From positions 1 through 64,000 of the forward strand of contig DDKW01000035.1 in the NCBI GenBank assembly GCA_002339805.1: DNA of 64,000 nt, written 5' to 3'. Positions 48,242 to 57,537 of this stretch are shown in pieces (position 1 is the first letter of the stretch; the number at the start of each line of letters is the position of its first letter). Below the pieces are notes generated by a model. It had not been told where the DNA came from. It made no database searches and saw only the letters and a list, made by a program, of their open reading frames with translations. Source of the DNA: Dehalococcoidia bacterium UBA2588. Lineage in GTDB: Bacteria > Chloroflexota > Dehalococcoidia > Lucifugimonadales > UBA3495. The position numbers and the translations under genes are program-made.

Positions 48242-50275
48242 TTATTTTGAATTAGAGGAGAGTATTTGTTCTATTAGTTCATCTACTCGGGTTGTTGGGT
48301 GATTGCAGACATAGTTTTCACACATATAAGCTGTAGGTGCGCCAGAATAACGAGTTTTGCCTTTTAGTATAGGTAACTCAGAAACATAATTAACCTCTCC
48401 TACAATGACCTTGTTAGGGAGATAATACTTATGTACAGCGATCAACAAGTCTGTAATTTCAGGGAGTTCCCCTGTGATCACGAATTCTTGACCACTATTT
48501 AGATACATTTCTAATCCGCATAACCAAGTACCGGCAGCTGATGGCGCACGGAGCAATACAGGAGCCATGCCCCTAAGACTTTTTTCAGAAATCGCTGAAT
48601 ATTTTGAGCCTCCTGTTACTTTACATAACTTTAGCAAAAGCTTTGTTGCAACAGATGCGCCGCATGGTTGAGCATTATCAAATACAGTGCGAGGTCTAGT
48701 AAGTATTGTCGGTTCGTTTAAAGACACGTCATAAAAACAATTTTGCTGATCGTCCCAGAAGAGGAGGATCATTTTATCTGTTAACTGAACGGAGACTTCT
48801 AAATATTTTTCGTCTAAAGTTGATTCATACAATGTCAATAAAGCATCTGCAAACAGGGCGTAATCTTCCAGATGGCCGTTTATTTTCGATGTCCCATTTC
48901 TCCAAATTCGGTGCAATTCACCTGTGTCAGACATCAGGTTGGCTAGTAGAAATTCAGCATTATTTATAGCTAATTGCAGGTAATCTGGATTGTTTAGTGA
49001 AGATCCTGCTTCAGATAATCCTTTTAGCATCATGGCATTCCAGGCTAAGATTATTTTGTCATCTTTAAAAGGAGGGATACGATGATATCTATGAGACAAT
49101 ATTATCTCATTGGTTTGCATAATATTGTCATTAGGAGTGTCTGGTTCGGCCTCAAGGCTAAATTTCTTTCCGGGTACGCTGAGGATATTTTGCCCCTCAA
49201 AATTTCCGTTGTCAGTTATAGAGTAATATTCACATGCTTCATCAAATAGTTCAGTGGGTAATATATCTCTCAGCTCGTTAATATCCCATACAAAATACTT
49301 GCCTTCTATCCCTTCACTATCAGCATCTTGAGATGAAAAGAAGCCACCATCTGGATGTAGCATATCTCGTTGTATATACTGGATAGTTTGTTCCACGACG
49401 TATTTGTATTTGGGTGCATTGGTCACAAGAAATGCGTGCAAATAAAGAGGAATTAACAGTGCATTGTCGTATAACATTTTCTCGAAATGAGGAACTAACC
49501 AGTAAGCGTCAGTAGAATACCTATGGAACCCTCCACCTATCTGATCATAAATTCCTCCATACATCATGCAATCTAATGTTTTAGTTACTAATTCCAAGGA
49601 TTTTTCATCGTTATATGTTTTATGATACTGGAGCAAGAATTCAAGAGTCATCGGTTGTGGAAATTTGGGAGAATTACCGAATCCTCCATTTTGGTAATCA
49701 AAATTTTTACTAAGGGTCGATACTGCAGTCGATAAAATGTCTTCAGACAAAATAGAATCTTCAGATATTAAGGACATATTATGTTGGAGTTGCGAAGTAA
49801 TTTGTTCAGATATTTTTGATATCTCTTCAGCCTTATTTTGGAAGGCATCTGCTACAGATATTAATACTGCATTAAATCCAGGCATACCATGTCTTGATTC
49901 AGGAGGGAAATAAGTTCCTGCGAAAAAAGGTTTTAAATCGGGAGTCAAAAACATTGTCATTGGCCATCCGCCGCTTCCTGTCATCATTTGAACGGCTTCC
50001 ATGTAGATAGAATCAAGGTCAGGTCTTTCTTCCCGGTCCACTTTGATGTTGATGAAATGTTCATTCATTAGTTCAGCGATTTGAACATTTTCGAACGACT
50101 CTTGTTCCATTACATGGCACCAATGACATGCTGAGTATCCAATGCTCAGCAAAATAGGCTTATTTAATGATTTGGAAAGTTCGAGCGCTTCTGCCGTCCA
50201 GGGATGCCATTCCACAGGATTGTTGGCATGCTGAAGTAAGTACGGACTGCTTTCATTGATTAAATTGTTTGGCAT
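48242..50275 (-). CDS. DUF255 / YyaL-type thioredoxin-fold protein
   Basis: 677 aa. The N-terminal thioredoxin-like domain starts [23 protein letters not shown] and has the active site [16 protein letters not shown], followed by [17 protein letters not shown]. The long remainder is an alpha/alpha-barrel region ([30 protein letters not shown]). Members are widespread, and their biochemical function is not firmly known. Divergent from the candidate selenoprotein gene 79 bases away. Confidence 0.9.
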   Translation of the reverse strand: MPNNLINESSPYLLQHANNPVEWHPWTAEALELSKSLNKPILLSIGYSACHWCHVMEQESFENVQIAELMNEHFINIKVDREERPDLDSIYMEAVQMMTGSGGWPMTMFLTPDLKPFFAGTYFPPESRHGMPGFNAVLISVADAFQNKAEEISKISEQITSQLQHNMSLISEDSILSEDILSTAVSTLSKNFDYQNGGFGNSPKFPQPMTLEFLLQYHKTYNDEKSLELVTKTLDCMMYGGIYDQIGGGFHRYSTDAYWLVPHFEKMLYDNALLIPLYLHAFLVTNAPKYKYVVEQTIQYIQRDMLHPDGGFFSSQDADSEGIEGKYFVWDINELRDILPTELFDEACEYYSITDNGNFEGQNILSVPGKKFSLEAEPDTPNDNIMQTNEIILSHRYHRIPPFKDDKIILAWNAMMLKGLSEAGSSLNNPDYLQLAINNAEFLLANLMSDTGELHRIWRNGTSKINGHLEDYALFADALLTLYESTLDEKYLEVSVQLTDKMILLFWDDQQNCFYDVSLNEPTILTRPRTVFDNAQPCGASVATKLLLKLCKVTGGSKYSAISEKSLRGMAPVLLRAPSAAGTWLCGLEMYLNSGQEFVITGELPEITDLLIAVHKYYLPNKVIVGEVNYVSELPILKGKTRYSGAPTAYMCENYVCNHPTTRVDELIEQILSSNSK

Positions 50276-50354
50276 GTGGTTTTAGCCTCTGTGGTTTAGT
50301 ATAATTACATATAGTAACCAAGTTTAAAACATATAGGAAGTAATAAGTTAAATA

Positions 50355-51002
50355 GTGTATAAATTGATTCTCGTTCCTCTTATGCTAATCCTAGTAGTAT
50401 CATTCGGATGCGCTGGTAATGACACTACTAATAATCAAGTGTCTACTGTGTCTGACACGCTAGTTACAAGCACTGTAGGATCACCAACATCTCCCCCCCT
50501 TCCATCCGAAGTTCCCATGTCTGAAAAAAAATCGCAAGAACAAGACACTCAGAAAACTATCGATCTTGCGGAGACAGACACTTATTCGCCAATGTTCGAT
50601 AGGTCATTTGATTTCGAACTAGCTACAGGAGTTAGAATCAACAAAAGTGATGTATTAACAGGCAGACCTGTGTTTATGTTGTCAGTGTCTGAAAATTGAG
50701 GAACTTGTAAGCGCGAGTTACGCGATTTAGATCCATTATCTAAGCAATATCCTGGAATTGATGTTTACATCATTTCAATGGACAAACCTTCCTCCCTAGC
50801 TAAGATTCAGGAAAAGAATGATGAGCAAGGTAGGACTCTCACATTTGTTAATCCGATAGGCGATTCTTTACGTAATCTAGAGATAGCGGCAAGATCCAAT
50901 AAAATCGCGTTCGATAAATCAGGCGAAATCGTATACAGAGCATCTTTGGGAAGAGGTTCGTCTAAAGACTGGGATTCATTATTCAGTGAATTAACTCAAT
51001 AA
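50355..51002 (+). CDS. candidate selenoprotein: lipoprotein-like thioredoxin with UGA at the first redox-Cys position (UxxC)
   Basis: A single frame of 216 codons interrupted only by TGA at 50697-50699 (codon 115). Upstream: hydrophobic leader ending SFGC (possible lipoprotein, C19), a T/S/P-rich spacer, then GRPVFMLSVSEN. Downstream, same frame: GTCKRELRDLDPLSKQYPG, a redoxin-type continuation with VYIISMD and a C-terminal GEIVYR strand. Placing Sec at TGA gives UGTC, aligned base for base with LCPPC in the TlpA-like protein at 17691. selA lies 8 kb away. The GTG start is uncertain: AGGAAG is 14 bases upstream. The alternative is a Cys-to-stop mutation (TGT to TGA) in a young pseudogene. Confidence 0.7.
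50707..50743 (+). promoter_or_regulatory. candidate bacterial SECIS region downstream of the in-frame UGA
   Basis: Hairpin A: CGCG (50712-50715) pairs with CGCG (50721-50724) around the loop AGTTA, and after a G-A mismatch two more A-T pairs (50709-50710 with 50726-50727) extend it. The loop starts 16 nt after the UGA and has G as its second base, at the lower edge of published bacterial SECIS models. Hairpin B: a perfect 6-bp stem TTAGAT/ATCTAA (50727-50732 with 50738-50743), loop CCATT, 33 nt after the UGA, without an early G. The two overlap by one base and could be alternatives. By-eye folding only. Confidence 0.35.
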
Positions 51003-51005
51003 TGA

Positions 51006-52781
51006 TTAGATGGTTTTATTGGTGACGGCAAGTGAAACCAATTCCTGAAATTCGGGTATGGGAATAGCTCCCAGGTTTGTCCCGTCTCGTAATCTAACCG
51101 ACACCGACTGACTCTCCGCTTCAGAGTCTCCTACGACTACCATGTACGGGATTTTTTGCATTTGCGCGTCTCTAATTTTAGCATTCATTCGATCTCTCCG
51201 GCTGTCAACTTCTATTCTAATACCATGTGAAGAGAGTGCACTTTGAATCGAGTCTGCATATTCCAGATGCCTATCTGATATCGGTATAATCATAGCTTGA
51301 ACAGGTGCCAGCCATACAGGGAAAGCTCCTGAATAATGTTCGATTAGAATACCTATAAATCTTTCAATAGACCCTAAGATCGCTCTGTGAATCATATACG
51401 GTTGAGCTCTTTCTCCATTGTCGTTTTGGAAGACTAGGTCAAATCGTTCAGGTAAATTGAAGTCAAATTGTACGGTAGTGCATTGCCAGTCTCTGTTTAA
51501 TGCATCTTGAATATTAAGGTCGATTTTTGGGCCATAAAACGCACCTCCGCCTTCGTCAATAGTGTATGTTAAACCTCTTGATTCTATAGCTTTCCGTAAT
51601 GAGTCTGTGGCGTGATCCCACATCATTGCCTCGCCTACATACTTTTCTGGACGAGTAGATAGTGCTATTGAGTAGTTGTTGAAACCAAAGGCATCTAAAA
51701 GCTCAAAAGTAAGGTCCAGAACTTTCCCGATTTCATCCTCGATTTGGTCTGGCATACAGAATATATGAGCATCATCTTGGGTGAATCCTCTAACGCGCAT
51801 TAGGCCATGCAAAACACCGCTTCTTTCATAGCGATATACAGTTCCTAATTCAGAAAGCTTCAGTGGTAGTTCTCTGTAACTGCGAAGAGAAGATTTGTAC
51901 ACCATTATGTGGAATGGGCAGTTCATAGGCTTTAGGTAATATTGTTGTTCATCGATTTCCATAGGTGCGTACATGTTTTCATTATAGAAACCTAGGTGGC
52001 CGCTGGTCTCCCATAAATTGGATCTCCCAATATGAGGAGAGTACACTGGTTGGTAATTATGTTGGATGTGTAGATCCCTCCAGTATTGTTCTACAATGGA
52101 TCGCAACATAGCTCCCTTAGGATTCCAGACTGTTAATCCAGGACCGATTTCATCGTGAGTAGAAAATAAATCTAACGAGCGGCCCAAGATACGGTGATCT
52201 CGTTTTTCCGCTTCTTCCAAATTGTGTAGATGCTCCTCTAGAGCTTCAGAACTCTCAAAAGCTGTCCCGTAAATCCTCTGGAGCATGGGGTTTTTTTCGT
52301 TGCCTCTCCAATAAGCCCCAGCCACCGTCAACAGTTTAAATGCGCATATGTCAGCTGTGGTTTCTACATGTGGACCCTGACATAGATCTTCAAATGTTCC
52401 ATGGGAGTAAGTTGAAATGGGCACATCAGAATCTAAGTTTTCTATGAGCTCGATCTTATATGGTTGCTGTTCAAACTTATTTTCCGCATCATTTCTGCTG
52501 ATTGTGGATTTTTCAAAAGAGTGATTCTTCGAGATTATCTCAGTCATTCTTTTTTCTATTTTTTCTAAATCGTCGGGTGTAAATGGGTGAGTTACTTCAA
52601 AGTCATAGTAAAACCCATCTTTAGTAGGAGGCCCAATTCCAATTTTTGCGTCTGGAAATAACTGCATTACTGCATCCGCCATGACATGGGCGGCTGAGTG
52701 TCTGATCTTTTGCCTCAGTATCTCAATTTGTCCAGAGTCAGAATCTAATGCCTCGAATTCTAGTGAACTATGATCTAACAT
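51006..52781 (-). CDS. thrS: threonyl-tRNA synthetase lacking the N-terminal TGS domain
   Basis: 591 aa. Editing domain begins almost at once with HSAAHVMADAV (HxxxH) and includes FEDLCQGPHVETT; the class II core has MNCPFHIMVYKS (zinc Cys), FTQDDAHIFC and the C-terminal anticodon-binding domain. The ~60-residue TGS domain that precedes the editing domain in most bacterial ThrRS is missing. Start at the ATG of MLDHSSLEF, preceded by AGGAC; a longer in-frame start would add only 14 residues and not a TGS domain. Confidence 0.94.
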   Translation of the reverse strand: MLDHSSLEFEALDSDSGQIEILRQKIRHSAAHVMADAVMQLFPDAKIGIGPPTKDGFYYDFEVTHPFTPDDLEKIEKRMTEIISKNHSFEKSTISRNDAENKFEQQPYKIELIENLDSDVPISTYSHGTFEDLCQGPHVETTADICAFKLLTVAGAYWRGNEKNPMLQRIYGTAFESSEALEEHLHNLEEAEKRDHRILGRSLDLFSTHDEIGPGLTVWNPKGAMLRSIVEQYWRDLHIQHNYQPVYSPHIGRSNLWETSGHLGFYNENMYAPMEIDEQQYYLKPMNCPFHIMVYKSSLRSYRELPLKLSELGTVYRYERSGVLHGLMRVRGFTQDDAHIFCMPDQIEDEIGKVLDLTFELLDAFGFNNYSIALSTRPEKYVGEAMMWDHATDSLRKAIESRGLTYTIDEGGGAFYGPKIDLNIQDALNRDWQCTTVQFDFNLPERFDLVFQNDNGERAQPYMIHRAILGSIERFIGILIEHYSGAFPVWLAPVQAMIIPISDRHLEYADSIQSALSSHGIRIEVDSRRDRMNAKIRDAQMQKIPYMVVVGDSEAESQSVSVRLRDGTNLGAIPIPEFQELVSLAVTNKTI

Positions 52782-52930
52782 TGATGTCCTATAGAGTGTG
52801 TTGTGTAGATTATACCTTAACAATCTTTTAGATTCAGTGTTTATGCCGTAAAAATATTAAATGTTAGGAGGTTTTAGGGAGTCTATGCCTATGATATGCT
52901 TGTTGAATAGGTTGAACATGAGGGTTATTA

Positions 52931-54026
52931 ATGGAAGACTTGAAAGATAAGACACAACAACTTCTCCACAGAGTTACAGACTTAATGGAGCGGCTTTGAC
53001 TTAGCCTCTAAAGAAAATGAAATCAGAAAAATAGAATCAGAATCGGAGCAAAATGTTTTCTGGTCCGATCATGAGGTTGCTTCAGCAGAAATGCAAAAAT
53101 TGGCAACCTTAAAAGAAACCGTGTCTTTTTGGTCGACACTTCAGGATAAATTAAATACCTTACTTGATTTGATAGAACTCGCAATTTCGGATAATGATAT
53201 GGATTTTCGAGAGGCAGCTGAACAAGAGCTCAGTGATCTTACAGTTTCCTTAGAACAAGAAGAATTCAAACTACTTTTATCAGGTGAGTATGATAATAGA
53301 TCAGCTATACTTACCATACAGGCAGGCGCAGGCGGAACTGATTCGCAAGATTGGGCTGAAATGCTGTTTAACATGTATGCTAAGTGGGGTCAGCTTCATA
53401 AAAGGAATGTCCAGGTCTTAAACGTTTCCCATGGGGAAGATGCAGGATATAGGACTGTTACCGTACAAGTAGAAGGTGATTTTGCTTATGGATACTTAGA
53501 AAAAGAGACAGGAGTGCATCGATTGGTTCGACAATCACCATTTGATCCTAATAACGCTAGGCATACATCTTTTGCAGTAGTGGAAGTTATGCCTGTTGCA
53601 TCAGCGCAATCTGACCCAGTTATTCGAAGCGAAGATATTAAAATGGATGCATTTAGATCTAGTGGCCCAGGTGGACAAAATGTCCAGAAAGTTGCTTCAG
53701 CTGTCAGATTGACACATATTCCTAGCGGTATTGTCGTTTCATGCCAGACGGAACGCTCTCAACATCAAAATAGAGAATATGCAATGCGTATTCTGAATGC
53801 AAAGTTGTTGGCAGTAGAAAAAGAACGTAGAGATAAAGAGGTTGCAGATCTTAGAGGTGAGCGGGTAAATCCCGAATGGGGAAATCAGATTAGGAGTTAC
53901 GTCCTACATCCTTACAAACAAGTTAAAGATCACAGAACAGATTTTGTGAGTACAGATCCAGACGGTGTTTTGGAAGGTCATATTGATGAATTTATAAAAG
54001 CTTATATGGTTAAAAGCTTACAATAA
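52931..54026 (+). CDS. prfB: peptide chain release factor 2, expressed by programmed +1 frameshift
   Basis: Terminates translation at UGA and UAA. The first frame runs from ATG 52931 for 22 codons to an in-frame TGA (52997-52999). A +1 shift at CTTTGAC then continues from GAC at 52998 to 54026, giving 364 aa, the normal RF2 length. Release-factor motifs are SPFDPN (UGA/UAA recognition) and GPGGQNVQK (peptidyl hydrolysis). The TGA senses RF2 level: scarce RF2 favours the shift, so synthesis is autoregulated. Any call that begins at the first in-frame ATG at 53091 would lose about 54 N-terminal residues. Confidence 0.96.
52987..53000 (+). promoter_or_regulatory. prfB programmed frameshift site
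   Basis: SD-like GGAG (52987-52990), 3 bases, then the slippery codon CTT and TGA followed by C (52994-53000). Spacing and heptamer are the same as in the classical RF2 element. Confidence 0.95.
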
Positions 54027-55232
54027 TTACATATCTATCATGTGACCCATTCGTGACTTTTTAGTGTCCAGATATGGGTGATTCTCTGTATTGACCGCTG
54101 GTTGCATTGGAATTCTCTCTGTGACTTCTAGATTGAAACCAGATAATCCTGCAATTTTTTGAGGATTGTTAGTTAGTAGCTTTAGTTTAGTAACTTTGAG
54201 GTCCGCCAGAATCTGGGCTCCTATTCCATATTGCCTGAGGTCACTGTCAAACCCTAATCTTCGATTGGCTTCTATAGTATCCAAGCCAGTGTCTTGTAAG
54301 GAGTATGCTTTGATTTTGTTATGGAGACCTATCCCTCTACCTTCTTGTCTCATGTACAAGAACACGCCTGTTCCGTTTTTACCTATGATTTCTAAGGATT
54401 GATCTATTTGCTCACCACAATCACACCTAAGACTACCTAAGGATTCTCCGGTTAAACAGGCGCTGTGCACTCGCGTAAGCACTTCATCTCCTTCTTCCCA
54501 TTCTCCTATGACCAATGCAATGTGTTCACCAGGTTCCACATCACTTTCGTATCCTATTATGGTGAAGTCACCCCATTTTGTTGGCATCCGAGCTTCCGCT
54601 ACTTTTTTAACGAGGTTCTCGGTTTGTCGTCGGTGCGCTATGATTTGCGCAATGCTCAAGATTTTTATATTGTGCTGTTTCGAAAATTCTTCTAGGTCAG
54701 GCATTCTAGACATCGTTCCGTCTTCGTTCATAATCTCACAAATTATTCCTGCAGGATACTGACCTGCTAATTTGCATAGATCAACTGTTGCTTCGGTATG
54801 GCCAGCTCTAGCTAATACACCTGCGGGATTGGCTCTTAACGGAAATAGGTGCCCTGGCCTGACAAAATCATCTGGTTTAACATCTTCATTTATAAGAGCT
54901 TTTACGGTATCGGACCTATCTTGTGCTGAGATACCGGTTTCTGTCCCAATTTTATAGTCGACTGATACTGTGAAAGCTGTAGAAGGTTGGCCGTCCCATT
55001 CCAAAGGATCTGACATTAAGGGGAGTTTGAGATGATCTAAGCGCTCACCTTCCATAGGCATACATAGTAGTCCTCTTGCATGAGTTACCATGAAGTTAAC
55101 AGCCTCTGGACTCACGTGTTCAGCAGACATTAAGAGATCACCCTCATTTTCTCTTTGCTCATCGTCTACAACGATGATCATATTTCCAGTTTTTAATTCG
55201 TGTAATGCTTCTTCGATACTACATAACGCCAT
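54027..55232 (-). CDS. ribBA: bifunctional DHBP synthase / GTP cyclohydrolase II
   Basis: 401 aa. Residues 1-200 make 3,4-dihydroxy-2-butanone 4-phosphate (VVDDEQRENEGDL, RAGHTEATVDL). Residues 205-400 are GTP cyclohydrolase II with the zinc ligands CLTGESLGSLRCDCG and the YMRQEGRGIGL loop. Supplies both branches of riboflavin synthesis. Six bases downstream of ribE in one minus-strand operon; ribH is not in the window. Confidence 0.96.
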   Translation of the reverse strand: MALCSIEEALHELKTGNMIIVVDDEQRENEGDLLMSAEHVSPEAVNFMVTHARGLLCMPMEGERLDHLKLPLMSDPLEWDGQPSTAFTVSVDYKIGTETGISAQDRSDTVKALINEDVKPDDFVRPGHLFPLRANPAGVLARAGHTEATVDLCKLAGQYPAGIICEIMNEDGTMSRMPDLEEFSKQHNIKILSIAQIIAHRRQTENLVKKVAEARMPTKWGDFTIIGYESDVEPGEHIALVIGEWEEGDEVLTRVHSACLTGESLGSLRCDCGEQIDQSLEIIGKNGTGVFLYMRQEGRGIGLHNKIKAYSLQDTGLDTIEANRRLGFDSDLRQYGIGAQILADLKVTKLKLLTNNPQKIAGLSGFNLEVTERIPMQPAVNTENHPYLDTKKSRMGHMIDM

Positions 55233-55238
55233 GCGATC

Positions 55239-55814
55239 CTACCTTTTAGTTGCGTTCATTACGTATTTTGCTAATATGTCAACTTCTATGTTTACCAGGC
55301 TTTTTGGGTATAAATACTCCAAATTAGTATGGGTAAAAGTATATGGTATCACACATATTGTCAATCTTGATTCAGTGCAGTCTGTGACAGTTAGGCTTAT
55401 ACCATTTATTGCAACGTACCCCTTTTCTACCACGTACATGGAATAGTCTTTGGGGAAAGCGACAGTAATGAAGTATGAATCTGCCGAGGGTTCAATAGAT
55501 TCGATTATCCCTGTAGTATCAACATGACCTTGCACATAATGGCCACCAAATCTGCTGTTGACAGACATCGCTCTTTCTAAATTAATTGAGCTTCCTACAT
55601 CTAGCTGTGAAGCATTAGTTCTATCAAGGGTCTCGGGAGATAAATCAACTGTGAATTGTGATGATGTCATTTTTGTAATGGTAAGGCAGATACCATTAGT
55701 ACAAATACTATCGCCTATTTTAGCGTCCTCCACTACGGTAGTGCATTCTATAGTTAGTTCGTCATTGCTTAACTCTAAGACTTTGCCTACTTCTTCTATG
55801 ATTCCCGTAAACAT
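55239..55814 (-). CDS. ribE: riboflavin synthase alpha chain
   Basis: 191 aa made of two lumazine-binding barrels: MFTGIIEEVG at the N-terminus with DSICTNGICLTI, and GHYVQGHVDTTG with VAINGISLTV in the second half. Dismutates lumazine to riboflavin. Between ribD and ribBA. Confidence 0.95.
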   Translation of the reverse strand: MFTGIIEEVGKVLELSNDELTIECTTVVEDAKIGDSICTNGICLTITKMTSSQFTVDLSPETLDRTNASQLDVGSSINLERAMSVNSRFGGHYVQGHVDTTGIIESIEPSADSYFITVAFPKDYSMYVVEKGYVAINGISLTVTDCTESRLTICVIPYTFTHTNLEYLYPKSLVNIEVDILAKYVMNATKR

Positions 55815-55830
55815 ATTTCACTCCTTGATG

Positions 55831-56922
55831 CTAATTAATGTACCCAGTTACAAGAATGTCATTTCCTGAATAAGACACTTCCGTTTTTTTAAGATGTAAC
55901 GATTCCGATATAAATTCAACACCAGAGCCTCCAATAGGGCTTTTGGCATCATCTCCTCCTATAATGATTGGGGATATGAAAGCTAGCACTTTGTCGACTA
56001 AGTTTTGGTCGAATAAGCTTCCTAGTAAAGTGCTGCCTCCTTCCACTAAAACATGCACGTAGCCTAATTTGCCTAGCTCATTTAAAAGCAAGCTTAAGTC
56101 AACCCTGTCGTTATTATCCGGAGTAAATGTGCGGACTGTGACAGAGTCGGAAATAGGTGTGATCGGAGGTTGGGTGGTTGTTGCAATTATTGTATGACCA
56201 ACTTGATTCAGGATTTGTAGATTAGGGTTGTGTTCCATTTGTAATTTACTGTCAGTGATTATTCTAGTAGGCTGACGATCAGTCCAAGGTTTGTCAGTAT
56301 AATCCCTTGCTGTTAGAGAAGGATTATCTGCTAATACCGTGCCAATACCTGTTAGTATTGCGTCAGATTTTCTTCTTATATCATGTACGAGGCTTCTGGA
56401 CTCAGGACCACTAATCCATTTTGAATCTCCGGACCTAGTACATATTTTTCCGTCGAGTGACATTGCAAACTTCGCAGTTACGAAAGGCTGCTTGGTTGCT
56501 ATGTATTTCCTGAACCCTTCATATAATTTTGTGCATTCTGTTTCATCATCCCATTTCGCAACTTTAATACCTGCTTCTTTTAATTTTACGACACCTTGTC
56601 CGCTTACCAAGGGATTAGGATCTGTGTATCCTACGAAGATATTTAGGATCCCTGATTGTATGATCGCCTCTGTACAAGGCCCCGTTTTCCCCTGATGGCA
56701 GCATGGTTCTAAGGTTACGTACATATCGCTCCCAGCAATATCGATAGAGCAAGATTCTATAGCTACAATTTCGGCATGTTTCCCGCCTGCTGGTTCGGTA
56801 GCGCCTTGTCCTATGATCTGGCCGTTTTTAACAATAACTGCGCCTACAGAGGGGTTAGGGCTTGTATTCCCTTGATGGCTAATTGCGAGTTGCACTGCTA
56901 ATTTTTGGGCGGGTGTATTCAT
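55831..56922 (-). CDS. ribD: riboflavin biosynthesis deaminase/reductase
   Basis: 363 aa. The N-terminal cytidine-deaminase-like domain binds zinc through KHAEIVAI and EPCCHQGKTGPC. The C-terminal reductase domain starts VTAKFAMSLDGKI and includes VEGGSTLLGSLFDQNLVDKV. First rib gene of the order ribD-ribE-ribBA; no FMN riboswitch is visible upstream because dcd abuts it. Confidence 0.95.
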   Translation of the reverse strand: MNTPAQKLAVQLAISHQGNTSPNPSVGAVIVKNGQIIGQGATEPAGGKHAEIVAIESCSIDIAGSDMYVTLEPCCHQGKTGPCTEAIIQSGILNIFVGYTDPNPLVSGQGVVKLKEAGIKVAKWDDETECTKLYEGFRKYIATKQPFVTAKFAMSLDGKICTRSGDSKWISGPESRSLVHDIRRKSDAILTGIGTVLADNPSLTARDYTDKPWTDRQPTRIITDSKLQMEHNPNLQILNQVGHTIIATTTQPPITPISDSVTVRTFTPDNNDRVDLSLLLNELGKLGYVHVLVEGGSTLLGSLFDQNLVDKVLAFISPIIIGGDDAKSPIGGSGVEFISESLHLKKTEVSYSGNDILVTGYIN

Positions 56923-56938
56923 CGAAACACCTACACAA

Positions 56939-57517
56939 TCATTGTTGTTTGCCAGAATAGTTTTCGTAATACTTACTAGGAGTAGGATCGGACTGACCTT
57001 GATACTTACTTCCCAATTCTTTAGAACCGTACAGTCGGTTTGCAGGAGTAGTTAGTTCTAAGAAGGAAATTTGTCCTATTTTCATTCCGCAGAAAAGGGT
57101 GATAGGCAAGTTTGATAAATTACTTAGTTCTAGTGTTAAATGGCCTTTCCACCCGGGATCCACGAAGCCAGCAGTGGAATGAATTACTAGGCCAAGTCGG
57201 CCTAAGCTACTTTTACCTTCGAGCCTAGCAACTAAATGGGCAGGCAACTCTATATGTTCTGAAGTGCTTCCGAGTACAAATTCACCAGGATGTAAGATAA
57301 AAGGGGTGTTCTCATCGATGTCCACAACTTCAGTTAGATCTTCTAGGGTTTCTCTTACGTCTATATATGGGCGTAAAGAATTGCTGAACACCAACACTTT
57401 ATTATCAAAGTGTAGATCTACGCTGGCTGGCTGTACATCATCTTCATTTAACGGCGATATGACTATATCGCCGTTTTTTATACATTCAAGTATGGTTTTG
57501 TCACTTAAAACACTCAT
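56939..57517 (-). CDS. dcd: dCTP deaminase (possibly bifunctional with dUTPase activity)
   Basis: 192 aa. Trimeric dUTPase-fold enzyme. Blocks: PASVDLHFDN, LARLEGKSSLGRLGL... and HSTAGFVDPGWKGHLTLEL with the catalytic Glu, then the C-terminal KYQGQ. dCTP-only and bifunctional forms cannot be separated by eye. GAGG precedes the ATG. Confidence 0.92.
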   Translation of the reverse strand: MSVLSDKTILECIKNGDIVISPLNEDDVQPASVDLHFDNKVLVFSNSLRPYIDVRETLEDLTEVVDIDENTPFILHPGEFVLGSTSEHIELPAHLVARLEGKSSLGRLGLVIHSTAGFVDPGWKGHLTLELSNLSNLPITLFCGMKIGQISFLELTTPANRLYGSKELGSKYQGQSDPTPSKYYENYSGKQQ

Positions 57518-57537
57518 TTGTTACCCTCTGTTAATTC

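Noticed and set aside
50697-50699. TGA read as tryptophan (altered genetic code)
   Set aside because: TGA ends mutM, nuoB, nuoD, nuoJ, nuoN and nadK at their normal C-termini, and RF2, which reads UGA, is encoded here with a UGA-dependent frameshift.
50355-51002. Two separate small genes (50355-50699 and 50778-51002)
   Set aside because: Both pieces are in the same frame, the bases between them are open, and the redoxin fold needs both halves. The second piece has no ribosome-binding site at its ATG.
52782-52930. T-box leader for thrS
   Set aside because: The leader is short and I see no T-box core, specifier stem or terminator on the minus strand.
53091-54026. prfB starting at 53091
   Set aside because: It would lack the N-terminal RF2 domain. 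The upstream ATG plus CTTTGAC frameshift restores a normal length.
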